A stretch of 64,000 nt of DNA. Source: Sphaeroforma sirkka. Lineage: Eukaryota; Opisthokonta; Ichthyosporea; Ichthyophonida. The position numbers and the translations under genes were made by a program. Within the stretch, counting starts at the first letter, position 1; each line of letters starts with the position of its first letter. Shown here piece after piece: positions 14,471 through 26,360 of this stretch. The stretch lies in NCBI GenBank assembly GCA_001586965.3, contig LUCW03000126.1, positions 95,001 through 159,000 on the forward strand, read 5' to 3'. Under the pieces are notes generated by a model. The model was given only the letters and a program-made list of their open reading frames with translations, was not told the DNA's origin and searched no databases.

Positions 14471-15545
14471 AGACGATCCGCGGTAGATTGGAGGATGTCT
14501 GCGTTAGTGGAGTTGACAAGTGAGATCAGTAGTGCATCCATGCTGCGGTCAAGAATTTTTGGCGCTCATTCATGTGTGCAGCGGGCCTCCCGCTTGGTGC
14601 GGAGATAATGGATTAAAGCTGCTTTCGTATCGTCGGAATGTTGTTGGGAGCGGGGGTCGATGTTTTCATCAAGCTGCCATTTCCACGTCAGTGCTGCATG
14701 TCGTTTTACCTGGGCGACAGCATCGCTAGGAACACACAGGCGGATGAAACTGATGGAGCTTCCGCGGCGATTTGGTTGAGATCCCGATTTAGACGGAAGA
14801 TACCAGAGAAAGTGGTGGCGATTAAGGACTGGTTGGGCATGCCAGTATTTTTCAAATACTGATTGGGATGGGGGCTTGCCGTTAGGGAAAATTGCTCGGA
14901 AGAAGAGCCATGCCGGAGTCATGTCATGCATTTCATGAAGAGTTTTGTCCGGCATCGGGCGGCCCACCACTTTCGTCAAAAGGTGTTCGGGTACTGGCGG
15001 CTGCGGTTGGGACTGAGAAACTGGTAGGGTCGGGCGTTTTTTAGGGCTCGGTTTTGTAGGTTTGTCCACTTTTGAGCGGTAGCTGGGAGGCTCACTGCTG
15101 CTATTGGGCGCCTGTGACCGCGGTCTGTTTGCAGGCGGAGCAGGCGGGCTTGTGGAGCCAAATCGGAAAGTGTCGGGTGTGTCTTTATCTATAGGTACAC
15201 GGGTTTGGGATTTAAGGTCCCGGAGTTTGGATTCAAGGTTGGTTGTTTTTGCACAGAGGTTAGTGAGCATTTGGTGTATGGTTGATTTCCATTGGTCATC
15301 AGTCAAAGACTCCTTGGAGATGGGCCTATCATTGTTCGGGGTTGTTAGAGCCGGTCCCAAAATTTGATTGATATTGGCCTGTAGAGTACTGACCTGGGCA
15401 GAGAGGTTTGTGATCGATTTTTGTATGTCCAATTTCCATTGGTCATTGGGTAAGGAGTCGTTGGGGACGAACGTCTCAATTTGGGATTCGGCCGCTGTGG
15501 GAGTGTGGGTCCCCAGACTCCCTACTGTATTTTATTTTTTTTTGA
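14471..15545 (-). mobile_element. LINE ORF1-like segment inside gypsy LTR sequence (unsure family)
   Basis: A minus-strand frame runs from about 15525 to a TGA at 14566-14568; the longest Met-started part is 15432-14566 (288 codons). After that in-frame TGA the same frame stays open to the LTR edge near 14471. Two similar units occur in the N-terminal half: SLPNDQWKLDIQKSITNL and SLTDDQWKSTIHQMLTNL, each followed by heptad-like Leu spacing that suggests coiled coil. A Pro/Ser/Lys-rich linker follows, then a compact C-terminal part with Trp and His (ALTWKWQLDENID). Coiled coil plus basic linker plus globular end is the layout of ORF1 proteins of non-LTR retrotransposons. No reverse transcriptase is near, so another origin is possible. 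Confidence 0.45.
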
Positions 15546-15726
15546 TTGAAAATCCAAATTTCAAGTCAACGTTTGGTGGGGTCTGTGGGTTTTTTTGAAA
15601 GTGGTATTCAGTTCTACACTGGTGACCTACTGGTCACCGAGATTTACGTTTCGGAAACGAAAATTTGAATCAAAGGTCCATTGTGAAAAAATAAAAATGG
15701 GGAAGTGAAAAAATAAATATGGGGAA
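15546..15726. other. Junction sequence between LINE-like segment and gypsy copy B
   Basis: Short non-coding stretch with a palindrome (ggtgacc-tact-ggtcacc near 15622) and a 22-bp tandem pair ending atggggaagt just before gypsy LTR sequence resumes. It may be the 5' end of the LINE-like insertion. Confidence 0.5.
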
Positions 15727-18700
15727 GTTAGCCAATGTATTAACTTGGCTTACGTTCTTATGTCTATTTACAAATTAGGTAAGTGGTCATGAACACTTAG
15801 TACTTCTAGTGAAAATTATTTAATAAAGAACAGCTAGAGGTACGTCCTGTGTGATCGAGGATATTAAGTCTCTTACCAAGAGGCAGTCCCGATCATTCTT
15901 ACACAAGCTACCACTGCTAAAGCGACTATCTTTTCCAAGGTAGACTTAAAAGCTGCATTCCATCAATTACAAATATATGAGCCGCATAGGTAATACTTTT
16001 CCTTTACTTGGCAAGGTAAGAAGTACCAATTTAAAGGTGCACCTGAAGGCTTACACATGTTACCTTCTTTCTTCCAACAAGTTATGATGGAACTATTTGC
16101 GGACTTGTCGGATAACGTATCAGTATATTTAGATGATATAGTTATCTTTACAAAGACAGCACATGAACATGCTAAACTCGTTAAGGAAGTCTTAAAGCGA
16201 CTAAACCATGCCAAACTTAAGATTAACGAGGACAAGTGTTCTTTTGTTAAAGATACTATACACTCACCTGGTTACAAGGTATCTGCAGCAGGGGTGGAAA
16301 TTGATCCTGGCAAGAAACAATTTCTGTTGGATTTATCAACACCGATTACTGGAAGAGATGTGAACTCTGTGTGTGGGCTTGTTAACTTCTTCTCAGATTC
16401 GGTACCTCATCTTTATCATTACTTAAAGCCTTTCAGTCACCTACGGCTGCACAAAGGACCTTTGGGAAAGCTCTGGACTAAAGAATGTGATGATGCATTC
16501 AAGCTAGTCAAAAGTAAAGTAATGGACGCACCCATCATGCAATACCCTGTGGATGGCGTCCCATTCAAAGTAGCAACCGACGCTTCAGACCGAGCGGTAG
16601 GTGGAGTGCTATATCAAACGATAAATGGTAGACCATGTTACATACAATTCTTTAGCAAGAGTTATAATAAGAGTCAAAGAAATTGCCCTACCGTTAAACA
16701 AGAGCTCCTTGCTATAGTTACTGCGCTAAGACAGTATATAGACTACCTTTATGGAAGTTACTTCACTGTCGCCTGTGATCAAAAGTCTTTAACATATTTA
16801 AAAGACATGAACCCTGATTCACAGTTGGTGAGCCGCTGGCATGACATCATTGCTAAGTTCGCTTTTAACATTACACACATACCAGGAATACATAATCATC
16901 TTCCTGACATGCTCTCTCGACTTGTCCCTGACTACCAGAAAACAGTCAAGGAGTTGTTAGCAACCGATTGGATGCTTAATAAGAAATGGTTTAACCTCAC
17001 TCAATCAAGACGGGGTCCATTTACCATTGATATGTTCGCCGCAGAACATAACAAACAGGTTTCTGATTATAGGTCGTTGACTCATCCTAAAGGTGATGCC
17101 TTTCAAATTATGTTAATATTACCAAGTGTACCAATACGCTGTGTTGTCCCTTACGTAGCTCCGACCCATGGATACGTGATTTAATTAATATGATACAAGA
17201 CGAGCCTATCTATGTCGACCATGAAATCGACATGTTCTTATATCAGGGATCCTATTCTATTAAGAAGACACCTTGGAAACACACCATTGTTTGTCGCATC
17301 GGTCCTGCAGGTACCATTAAGTGGAAACCCTCAACCGAATATCTAGCTAAGCTAGAGGAGTTTAAAGAGTTTGAACAAAAGCTCAAGACTCGTACAACAC
17401 ATGCACCCAACAAGACTGCAGTCGAGGTAATGCCGATTAAAACGGCATTAGATCGTAAAAACATGGAACTAGCTAAGGCCATGGATCAACGACTAAAAGC
17501 TCTAAGAGAACCTGAAGCTCGCACGCAACTACTTAAAAGTGCTGCTTAAAGAACAGCCAGGAGTTGCGAAACAACTGAAGAAGATACTTCAACAATCTAA
17601 TGTTGTTAAATACGTATCTCAGGAGTCTACCCCTTCTGATACTGAAGTTGCTCTATCTATCAGGACTATGGTTCATCTAGCCAGCGTTACACAGAATCTG
17701 ACTGACTTAGAAGAGCTCGAGAGTAGAGCTAAAATAATACATAATTTAACTCATCGAGCATATGAGCATACTTATAAGATGGCTATTCGTGCAGGGCTTG
17801 ATCACCCGGCGCTGAAAGAAACCATGCGTGAAATATACCGACGCCGTACGGATTGTGAAAAGAGCCAGATCAAGCGCTACTGTTGGGCACCCCTAAAAAG
17901 TGTGACAGAAGACCAACCGATGCGCCGAGTCATAGTCGATTTGGTTAAACTCCCGCGATCCAAGCATACTGGCGATGTATATATCTGTCATTTCTTATGT
18001 GTGGCTTCGGGCCATAACTTGCTTTATGCAATACCGAACAAACGCCCGCAAACAGTGGCAGAGTTATGCTATCACGTCTTTAATGACTTCGGTTTCCCCC
18101 GAGTACTATGTTCTGATAATGGTAGTGAGTTTTGTACCGACGTAATGGAGGCTCTTATACTCGTATCAGGCATGACCCATAAGCGTTGTGTTCCTTATAA
18201 ACCTCAAAACGCAGGGTGCAAATGAAACACGTCATAGAGAACTAAAGAAGCTATTGCGTACCGCACTAGATGACGTTGAGGATATGTGGCCTTATCATTT
18301 GAAATGGGTTCAGACTCAAATGAATAACTGCATGAATCCTCAAACTGGAACACTCCCGTTTCACTATTTCTTTGGCCGCTATAGTGAATTACAAGCAACG
18401 TTTGACAAAACTGCGCCCGAGAAACACGTTACTCCGTGGCTACAGAAGATCGAGCATATGCAGAACGTTGTTTACCCCTGTTTACTCGAGCACAAGAATA
18501 GCGTCCTACTTAAAGCGTATGACCGATGGAATAACACTAAGAACATTGTTCAGTTCAAAGTCGGCGATTACGTTAACATTATAAATCGAAACGCCAACGT
18601 TACCGAACTCTCTTCTAAGACGTTAGGACCTTTTGTTATTTCCTACCATGATGAGAAGAGTGATACATACAAAGTGAATAACATAGATGGTACTAGCGCA

Positions 18701-19881
18701 ACAAACCTAGGCACTCACCGTACCCCTACCTCCGAACTCTCATTCGCTCGCTCATTTGATTCTGATGTCCCAGTTATGGAGTCACAAGTCAAAGATATAA
18801 TTGACAAAACATCCGAAGACGGTTACACTTACTACAAGACCCGTTTTATGGATGGAACAGTAGCTTGGCAAACCTCCGACGCGTTTCGTGAATCTCGCGA
18901 AAATGGAATAAGCGTTTACATAAGAACACACGAGATAAACGGAAAGGGTTTCCTCAGGTGACTACAAACCCGGATGGATCTGAAATTCCCTATTTGCCAC
19001 CTACTTCCTATGTGACTAAGCTTTCTGATTTGATTACCAACAGAGCGGAAAATTCTTCGAACTTACTTACTAATGAAGAACAACCTTTGGCTATTATCTT
19101 ACCAAGTAATAAACGTAAGGCGCCTACATCAGAAATGGTTACCGGACCAAACACTGAACGACATAGAGTACAACATGAGTATTGAACTCGTACATATAGG
19201 CACATACTTACTCGATAAGCCATAACCGAAACCGTTTTACTTTGGTTTTTGCTTTACGAACTATATCATACCTTCACGTACGTCCGTAGTCCTAAAAGCT
19301 ACTTGGGGCTATGTAGAAATACGGTCTCCGGTCAGTCTAAAATATCAAGATCAAATGAGATAACATATTGGTTTTTAATTGTATTTAAAATAATTAAATA
19401 CAAATTCTTTTTCCAATATTTCCAAAGTGTTCTAAATTCACTTTGATAGCTCCAATAGCCTGAGTATTTAGTATGACTCATTTACTTGGATCTATTTGAG
19501 ACGATAGTAGATGTAGGATATTATTAACTAAATTTTATAATCTCTGAACTACTACTTACAGGTTTTGGTAATAGGTCTTTTTCTTTTTTTAACTTTTCTT
19601 CAGATGGAACTTTATTTATATCAGCTAATGTATTAACGTGACTTACGTTATTATGTCTATTTACAAATTAGGCAAGTGGTCATGAACACTTAGTACTTCT
19701 AGTGAAAATTATTCAATAAAGAACAGCTAGAGGTACGTCCTGTGTGATCGAGGATATTAAGTCTCTTACCAAGAGGCAGTCCCGATCATTCGTACACAAG
19801 CTATCACTGCTAAATCCTAACTGACTTAAATTGTATTTTAGTTTATATAACATAGTTTAAAACATAGAAAGATCCATCGAA

Positions 19882-19888
<7 letters not shown>
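15727..19888 (+). mobile_element. Ty3/gypsy-like LTR retrotransposon copy B (broken fossil)
   Basis: Parts in order: a piece of LTR (15727-15925); reverse transcriptase with catalytic VYLDDIVIF (about 16120-16150); RNase H with TDASDRAVGG (16575-16610); the VDMFA methylase-like block (near 17030); integrase core with IVDLVKLPR and LCSDNGSEF (17930-18135) and a basic C-terminal region (18230-18700); then a possible chromo-like fold (TYYKTRFMDGTVAWQ, near 18830); and the terminal LTR (19312-19888). The copy is broken, with several breaks. Its RNase H is very close to that of copy A, so both are one family. The RT, RNase H, integrase order is Ty3/gypsy. Confidence 0.9.
19312..19888 (+). repeat. 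Downstream LTR of the gypsy-like array
   Basis: 577 bp, TG...CA, starting tgtagaaatacggtctccgg and ending gaagtttaca, followed at once by (TA)n. It is closest to the LTR at 8978. Confidence 0.93.
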
Positions 19889-19941
<53 letters not shown>

Positions 19942-20538
19942 CTACATACATACATACATATATATATATATATACATATATATATACATATATATATATG
20001 TATATACATGTATACGTATACACACAAACACGCGCACATAAATGGACACACAAGCACGCACAAGCACACATATACACACATATACCAAAAATACATAAAT
20101 GTACACACATACACGCTACACGAGTGATATATGCACATACTCACGCACACACATCAACATACATAAAGATATACGCACATACACCCGCGCGTAACGCACA
20201 TTCACACATACACACGGACTCACGCACACACAACAGCATACACACAGACAAAACCAAACAGACACACACACGCACGCACCGTAATATATATATATATATA
20301 TATGGACACACATACCAGCGCGCATAAATGCAACATACACACATGCATACATACACAAATACTCACACACACACACACACCAACATACAAAAATGAATAC
20401 ACATACTTGCGCTTATTCACACATATGCACACATACAGACGTACTCACATGTATCCCACAAAAACATACCTACATACACACGCATTATTAACAACCTCAA
20501 ACAAAATCACACACATACACACATTGCATCACGTATCG

Positions 20539-20577
<39 letters not shown>

Positions 20578-20629
20578 GGACTTGGGGATCGCTGGATCTT
20601 GCGGCACGCACCCTGGTTGGCAGCCTGTA

Positions 20630-20660
<31 letters not shown>

Positions 20661-20777
20661 TATAATAATAATATATATAATAATGTATAATAATACACAT
20701 ACATGCATGTATATAAATATAATAATAATATAATAATATAATATATAGCATATAATTATATCATATTATATATATAC

Positions 20778-20808
<31 letters not shown>

Positions 20809-21034
20809 ATGTTATTATTATAATAATAATACATATATATATATCATATATGCGCATATATGTATGTATTAATCAATAAGCAGCAATAATAATATAATAT
20901 TAATCAATATTACATATTACATATATATATATATATATTATATGCATACATATATATATATAACAATGTAATGCCATATATTATAATATATATAGTATAT
21001 ATATGTATATATATATAATAATACATATAATAAT

Positions 21035-21066
<32 letters not shown>

Positions 21067-21124
21067 CATAATATATATATATGCATGATATGTGCGTGTG
21101 TGTGATGTATGAATGCAATATGTA

Positions 21125-21195
<71 letters not shown>
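19889..21195. repeat. Compound microsatellite field
   Basis: (TA)n, then about 500 bp of CA-rich imperfect repeat (20010-20540), then (TA)n and TAA-type repeat to about 21190. One non-repeat island lies at 20574-20630 (gggacttggggatcgctgg, gcagcctgtaa). All open frames here are compositional. Confidence 0.95.
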
Positions 21196-22449
21196 AAAAG
21201 TGCCATAAGAGTATTGCCGTGACTGTCTTGAAAGCTGCCTTTGTGACGTTCTGCTTCATATTCGCATTCTAGTACTGCAATAGTGTCGTCAGAATACTTT
21301 CAAAGTGTTCGGGCCGTTTTTCTGTCGATAGTCTCACAACGTGTATACAGGAAGGTCGCATCATCATAATGTAAACTTCGCTGGATATTTCTATGTTTTA
21401 AACTATGTTATATAAACTAAAGTACAATTTAAGTCAGTCAGGATTTAGAAATGGTAGCTTGTGTAAGAATGATCGGGACTGCCTCTTGGTAAGAGCCTTA
21501 ATATCCTCGATCACACAGGACGTACCTCTAGCTATTCTTTATTAAATAATTTTCACTAGAAGCACTAAGTGTTCATGACCACATGCCTAATTTGTAAATA
21601 GACATAAGAACGTAAGTCAAGTTAATACATTGGCTAATATAAATAACGTTCCATCAAGAAAAGCTATAAAAAAGAAAAAGACCTATTGTATTTTGGAGAT
21701 TGGGGGGAGGACCAAAACCTGTAAGTAGTAGTTCAGAAGTTATAAAGTTTAACTTATAATATCCTACATTTGCTATCGTCTCAAATAGATCCAAGTAAAG
21801 AGTCATGCCAAATACTCAGGCTATTGGAGCCATCAAAGTGAATTTAGAACAATTTGGAAATATTGGAAAAAGAATTTGTATTAAATTATTTTAAATACAA
21901 TTAAAAACCAATGTTATCTCATTTGATCTGGATATTTTAGACTGACCGGAGACCGTATTTCTACAATAACTCGTATCCTCGTGAAACGACGCCACCGCAG
22001 AATGACAAAATTTCATCTCTAACGGTTGTTTGCTGAGAACCACAATACTATCATGATATATTGGACCTTCATCATATTCTACATGATCCAGATAACTGGC
22101 AATTACGAGTTGCATTTCAGATTCGAACATAACATTCCAGTTGCTCGTTGTATAGTAGGTATTAAACCAACGCCGTACATCGCCAATAGTATAAAATGGG
22201 ATGTTTTTACCAGGTAGCACAACTTTATCCTGTGTAGACGACGCACTTATGACAAGTTGCTTTCCGTAAATAATTGTCAAATCGTTTCAATTGTATTACC
22301 CATTCGCGTCGTTGCGCTTCGTTTTTAGGCCATTCTAATAACCTAGATCGGTTTTTACAGCTTAGAACTGTGCAAACACTTATAAACTGTGAACATGAAA
22401 CAGTGATTGAAGTGAACATGTGCGAAATTGCGATCTTAAAATTGTGCAA
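21191..22449 (-). pseudogene. Unknown ORF with a THAP-like start, split by a solo LTR
   Basis: On the minus strand, 22449-22225 reads CTVLSCKNRSRLL, then WPKNEAQRREWVIQLKR. This recalls the first half of a THAP zinc finger (Cys spacing, then a Pro-Lys helix and Trp), but the later Cys/His are not clear. A second frame overlapping it (about 22280-21966) continues with VVLPGKNIPFYTIGDVRRWF and ends in the solo LTR. Beyond the LTR (21369-21191) the same frame resumes (DDATFLYTRCETIDRK), meets one TGA, then reads [17 protein letters not shown]. The frame change near 22280 and the stop suggest a dead gene. Function is unknown, and it could itself be part of a DNA transposon. Confidence 0.4.
21370..21965 (-). 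repeat. Solo LTR of the gypsy-like family, inverted
   Basis: 596 bp matching the 19312 LTR in reverse orientation, bounded by tgtaaacttc and gtatttctaca. The four bases ataa lie directly outside both ends (21366-21369 and 21966-21969) and are the likely target duplication. No internal parts are present, so this is an LTR-LTR recombination product. Confidence 0.9.
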
Positions 22450-22562
22450 ACATCTGTCATTCTAATTACATTATACCTTTTATTTCATGTTTTAATTCGT
22501 GATTTATAAACTGTGAACATGAACCAGTATAGAAGTGAACATGTGTAAATTCAGGATTGTGA
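22380..22562. repeat. Diverged 60-65 bp direct duplication
   Basis: Both copies contain ttataaactgtgaacatga followed by agtgaacatgtg, at about 22380 and 22500. Nothing else is seen in this stretch. Confidence 0.7.
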
Positions 22563-22565
22563 TGA

Positions 22566-23044
22566 TGGATTGATGGCAGGTTAATATAACATGATACATT
22601 TTTTTTATAGAATATAGTAGTAAGTATCGACCAAATAAATAATTGGTAGATCATAGTGCTACCTTTTTTTCAAAAGGTTGATCGTTGGAATCACACCTTT
22701 TCGCGAATATATACATGATGTGATCAGCTATGTATACATAAATTGCAACCTTGTTGGAACTATTTATATCGGACATTTATGTACGATTTTGACCCACTTT
22801 GACGTATGTAAATCAATTTAGAACGATTCCAACCAAAAGACAGGGTTAGGGTGCATAGAGCATTTTAGCACACTTTTGTCAGGACGAAAAGATATCTTGA
22901 TATCGTCACTTTCACACTTTTGAAATAGCTATTAATGGGCACACATACTATATACATATAGTACGGCATGCATACGAACTTAGGGGATGAATAATAGGCT
23001 TATAATCCTACTGTAGCATATTTCAGATAAAGTGTAGTTGCAAC
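22566..23044. other. Non-coding stretch, relic of fold-back family at its start
   Basis: No gene. Near 22650-22690, gatcatagtgctacctttttttcaaaaggttgatcg resembles the arm ends of the fold-back element at 23045, so an older fragment of it may lie here. Confidence 0.5.
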
Positions 23045-23137
23045 CTTTTATCAAAATGTTAATCATAGTTCTACCTTTTTGGTAAAAAGGTAGATAGACG
23101 TTTATGCATCTATGTAGGTATGCAAGTATGCATGTGT

Positions 23138-23190
<53 letters not shown>

Positions 23191-23424
23191 CTCCATAGTG
23201 GTCATTGCCATTGTTCTATAGGTGCGGTGTGATATTGTATTTGAACCGGTAGGGTTTCCAATCGGTTCAAATATATGGAGACAATGGCGATGACCGTTAT
23301 GGAAAACACACACACACATATACATATATATAATACATGCATACTCACATACCTACATAGATGCATAAACGTCAATCTACCTTTTTACTAAAAAGGTAGT
23401 ACTATGATCAACCTTTTGATAAAA
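23045..23424. repeat. Long palindromic fold-back (MITE-like) element
   Basis: The left arm starts ttttatcaaaatgttaatc, contains its own hairpin (ctacctttttggtaaaaaggtag), and passes gacgtttatgcatctatg, a (TA)n run and ccatagtggtcattgccatt. The right arm gives the reverse complement of all of these in mirror order, ending ccttttgataaaac. The centre near 23240-23270 is itself a hairpin (tttgaaccggt and atcggttcaaa). No ORF. It is of the type made by non-autonomous DNA transposons. Confidence 0.88.
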
Positions 23425-23690
23425 CATATATATAATTGTACGCATACACATGTATTATTTTATTGTCAGTCAGTTTATTTTTTTTGTTTTTATTCCATGT
23501 GCAATTTGTAGGTGTCAAAGACAATAATATAGCGCACAGCTGCACGGGATCAACGGTTTTCAATCCTAAACCCCACGCAGCTGGTGCAACTATATGTAAT
23601 TGTACTAGTTGTCGCCTTCTTCCGCTTCGAACTGTTCAAGTATCTCGGTCATCGGCGGGAGTAGCGTAGCGTTGCCCTTAACGAAATAAT
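23425..23690. other. Non-coding stretch
   Basis: Sequence between the fold-back element and the hAT relic. A short plus-strand open frame (23436-23669) has no recognised motif and is not supported. Confidence 0.5.
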
Positions 23691-23699
23691 ATATGTATT

Positions 23700-25910
23700 G
23701 TGATTTTTAAATTTCCAATTCCAATCATTAAGAACAATCAATGAGGCAAACAATATTGGACTTATAACTTCAAAGGAGGCTTTTCTTTTGCTGTATTGTA
23801 CGTTTCCGCTTAAGGAGAATATGCTCTCAGACCTGCATGATGTTGGAAGTACACTAAGATATCAATGCTACCATGTATAAAATGGGAAATTGCCCATTCA
23901 CACTATGCCAATATTCTACAGCCTGTATACTAGGGTGTATTTGCTTCTTAACGGTTTGGATTGCTAAACCTCGTCCCAGTTTAACAAATACATCTTGAGG
24001 GGGAACACATGGTAAGTTCTCCCACGCGCTGATCTCACGCCTAATTTTACTTTTGAATGCTGCACTGCTCGACTCCGTATGTGGCGTTCCGTCTTTGTCT
24101 CTAATGGCTTTCTATCGCTTCTCTAAAAGTAGTCGCCGTCGCTTGCTAACTGGTGACATTTTATCCACATTTATATCTTCCTCAATTGATGATAGCATTT
24201 GTCCTGCGCGTATGGCGCTGTCTTGAAAGTGGTTCGCTGTCTGGTTTTCACAGCTACTCTTCTGTACGGGTGTACTTGATTCAGTCCAGAAACCCGATTC
24301 TGCCGAGGACGTGTCTTGCTCCGCGATGTGTCTCTCTAACCTAAGGTTTGCCTCGTATTTAATTAAACACCTTTTGGTCACTTCTCGCTTCACTTCAGCG
24401 AGTGTTGCAACTTTGTTCTCCTGTGTGAAGTTTAATGATTCGAGATCCTTGTGGAGTGGGTGGAGGGAGTAATTCACCAGTGTTTCCATGCCTGTTTTGG
24501 ATGGAAAGTAGTGTGCCATATTTTCTCGAAGCTGAACACGCTATGCCCGATTTTCACTAGTCAATTCGTCCTCACAAGCCATTTCAAAATCGGGGTTTGG
24601 TCCGGATGTATTGGCGACCTCTATTGTATTGTCATCGCCCAGAAGCAGCTTACAGTCAAGGATGTGTTCCATAGAATCAGCTAAGCTGTCATCAGCAGAC
24701 TGAATATTGATTTGACACTGCATTAGAGGTCGTATGCATGCGATAAACTCTCGGCGCATCTCCCTTATCTGCCTCGCGGGTTTAAACTTTGTTCGACGTG
24801 ATCTACCCGCTGCACCCGCCCGTGAATCAAATTCATCTGTCAAATCCTTTGGATCATCCAATTTGTGCTGAATCGCTGGTCAGTTTAAATCATCGCGTTT
24901 AACCATCAGATACACACCACTCCAACGCACGCCACCATTTACTACAGCTCGTGTGAACTTGACATATTTGAGAGCTTCTTGCGCGCTGATCATTTCATTG
25001 GCACCCTTTGTGCTTTTGTTCATAAACGCCGACCTCTTCGCGCAAAAATTCAACATATCAGATACTGGTTTAGAGTCATAGGCTGGCTCATTCACGTCAT
25101 ACATAGCTTCCTGTAGATTTATATCCAAAAGTGTCTCTAAGATACTAAGTTGTTTTTTGAGACTGGCCGTATGCAGACCGTCCTTGTGCTCATCGAAAAC
25201 TTCTCTCATCTTATCAGTAGATGTTACCAATGACCTGCCAATAGCTTGTTTGAGAACCAGTGCAACACGATGTGCTTGACATTCTAAACCCACATTAGAA
25301 CGAGTTCTCATTGCTTTTCGTACATTCGATGCGTTGTCAGGTGTTGCGCTATGAATGATTGATTTCATATCTAAAATTTCACCATCCTTTTCAACTTTAA
25401 ACACCGTATTTCAAATTGGTTGAAGAAATTCCAGCTGTCTAAGACTTCCCTTTGCCACATTGCTAAGTTATCACCTGTATGTGATCCCACAATCTCCTTC
25501 AGCCCCAGAAATACAGATATTTGTATTTTATCGGATGTACTTGAGTTGTTTGGAACTGTCCAACGTATTATAGAGCCCAAGTAGTTAACGCCTGTCGCAT
25601 CCTTCCAAACGTCATTTTCAAGAGCTGCAAATGGCACAGAATATAACTTGAGAGCTTCTCTCCACTTTGAGATAGCATTCCTTCTAATAGCCTTCTCAAG
25701 TATAGGCAGACACTTTTGAATTGTATCCGGTGTTGCGGGGTTGTATTGTGACTGAACGTTGGTTGGTACTGCCATTACCGCATTAATCCATTGTCTAAGC
25801 TCGGGTTTTTGCCTAACTCAGAAAGAAGATCGTTCTTGGCTACACAATTAACCCAGTATAAATCAGCTAGCCTTTTTGAGGCATTGTATTTCAACTGTGG
25901 TAGCTTGCTA
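23700..25910 (-). mobile_element. hAT-family DNA transposon, transposase decayed and truncated
   Basis: Minus-strand frames in order: about 25906-25380 (TSDKIQISVFLGLKEI, then SHTGDNLAMWQ); 25404-24880 (TPDNASNVRKAM, then ECQAHRVALVLKQ, the RNase H-like core pattern of hAT transposases); 24861-24541; 24519-24112 with acidic and basic linkers; and the C-terminal hATC dimerisation region, about 24095-23750 (YWHSVNGQFPILYMVAL and LPTSCRSESIFSLSGN). At least four frame changes or stops separate them (near 25390, 24870, 24540 and 23845), so the gene is dead. The N-terminal BED zinc finger is missing because a copia LTR begins at 25911. Terminal inverted repeats were not found by eye. Confidence 0.85.
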
Positions 25911-26360
25911 TGTTAATTTTTTAACTCTGTGAAAGTGCTCTTTATTTACTATTGTACTCCGTATTTATACTATTTTTCGTCAAAATTGAACGGCCCTTTC
26001 GGCTTGAAAATTCCCTTTGCCAAAGAAATTCCAATGGACGTGCGCTGTCTATTTTTAGACTCCATCTCTAAAAATACAAACACAATTTCTTCAAATACAC
26101 TTAAACTTCTAAGACTCATAACTCAATGAATATTCACTCAAACAACTTGAATAAGGTGTCATATGAAAGGAAAAAGCATTTCCTATCAAATGACACCTGT
26201 AAAAAAATCACACATAAAATAGATTAAACACAATCGGCGTACGAAACACATTCGTAAACACAACATACAAAAACATACTTAGATAATTGGCTCCTCGATG
26301 GACTAGGTCTGAGTCCAACACTTAAACATCATTCACCTTTGACAATATGATTTTTCTACA
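25911..26360 (-). repeat. Copia 3' LTR
   Basis: 450 bp, bounded tgttaatttt and tttttctaca; its partner is at 31159-31609. Confidence 0.93.

Noticed and set aside
20574-20630. Non-repeat island between TA tracts as a small RNA gene
   Set aside because: No Pol III boxes, stable fold or terminator could be seen.
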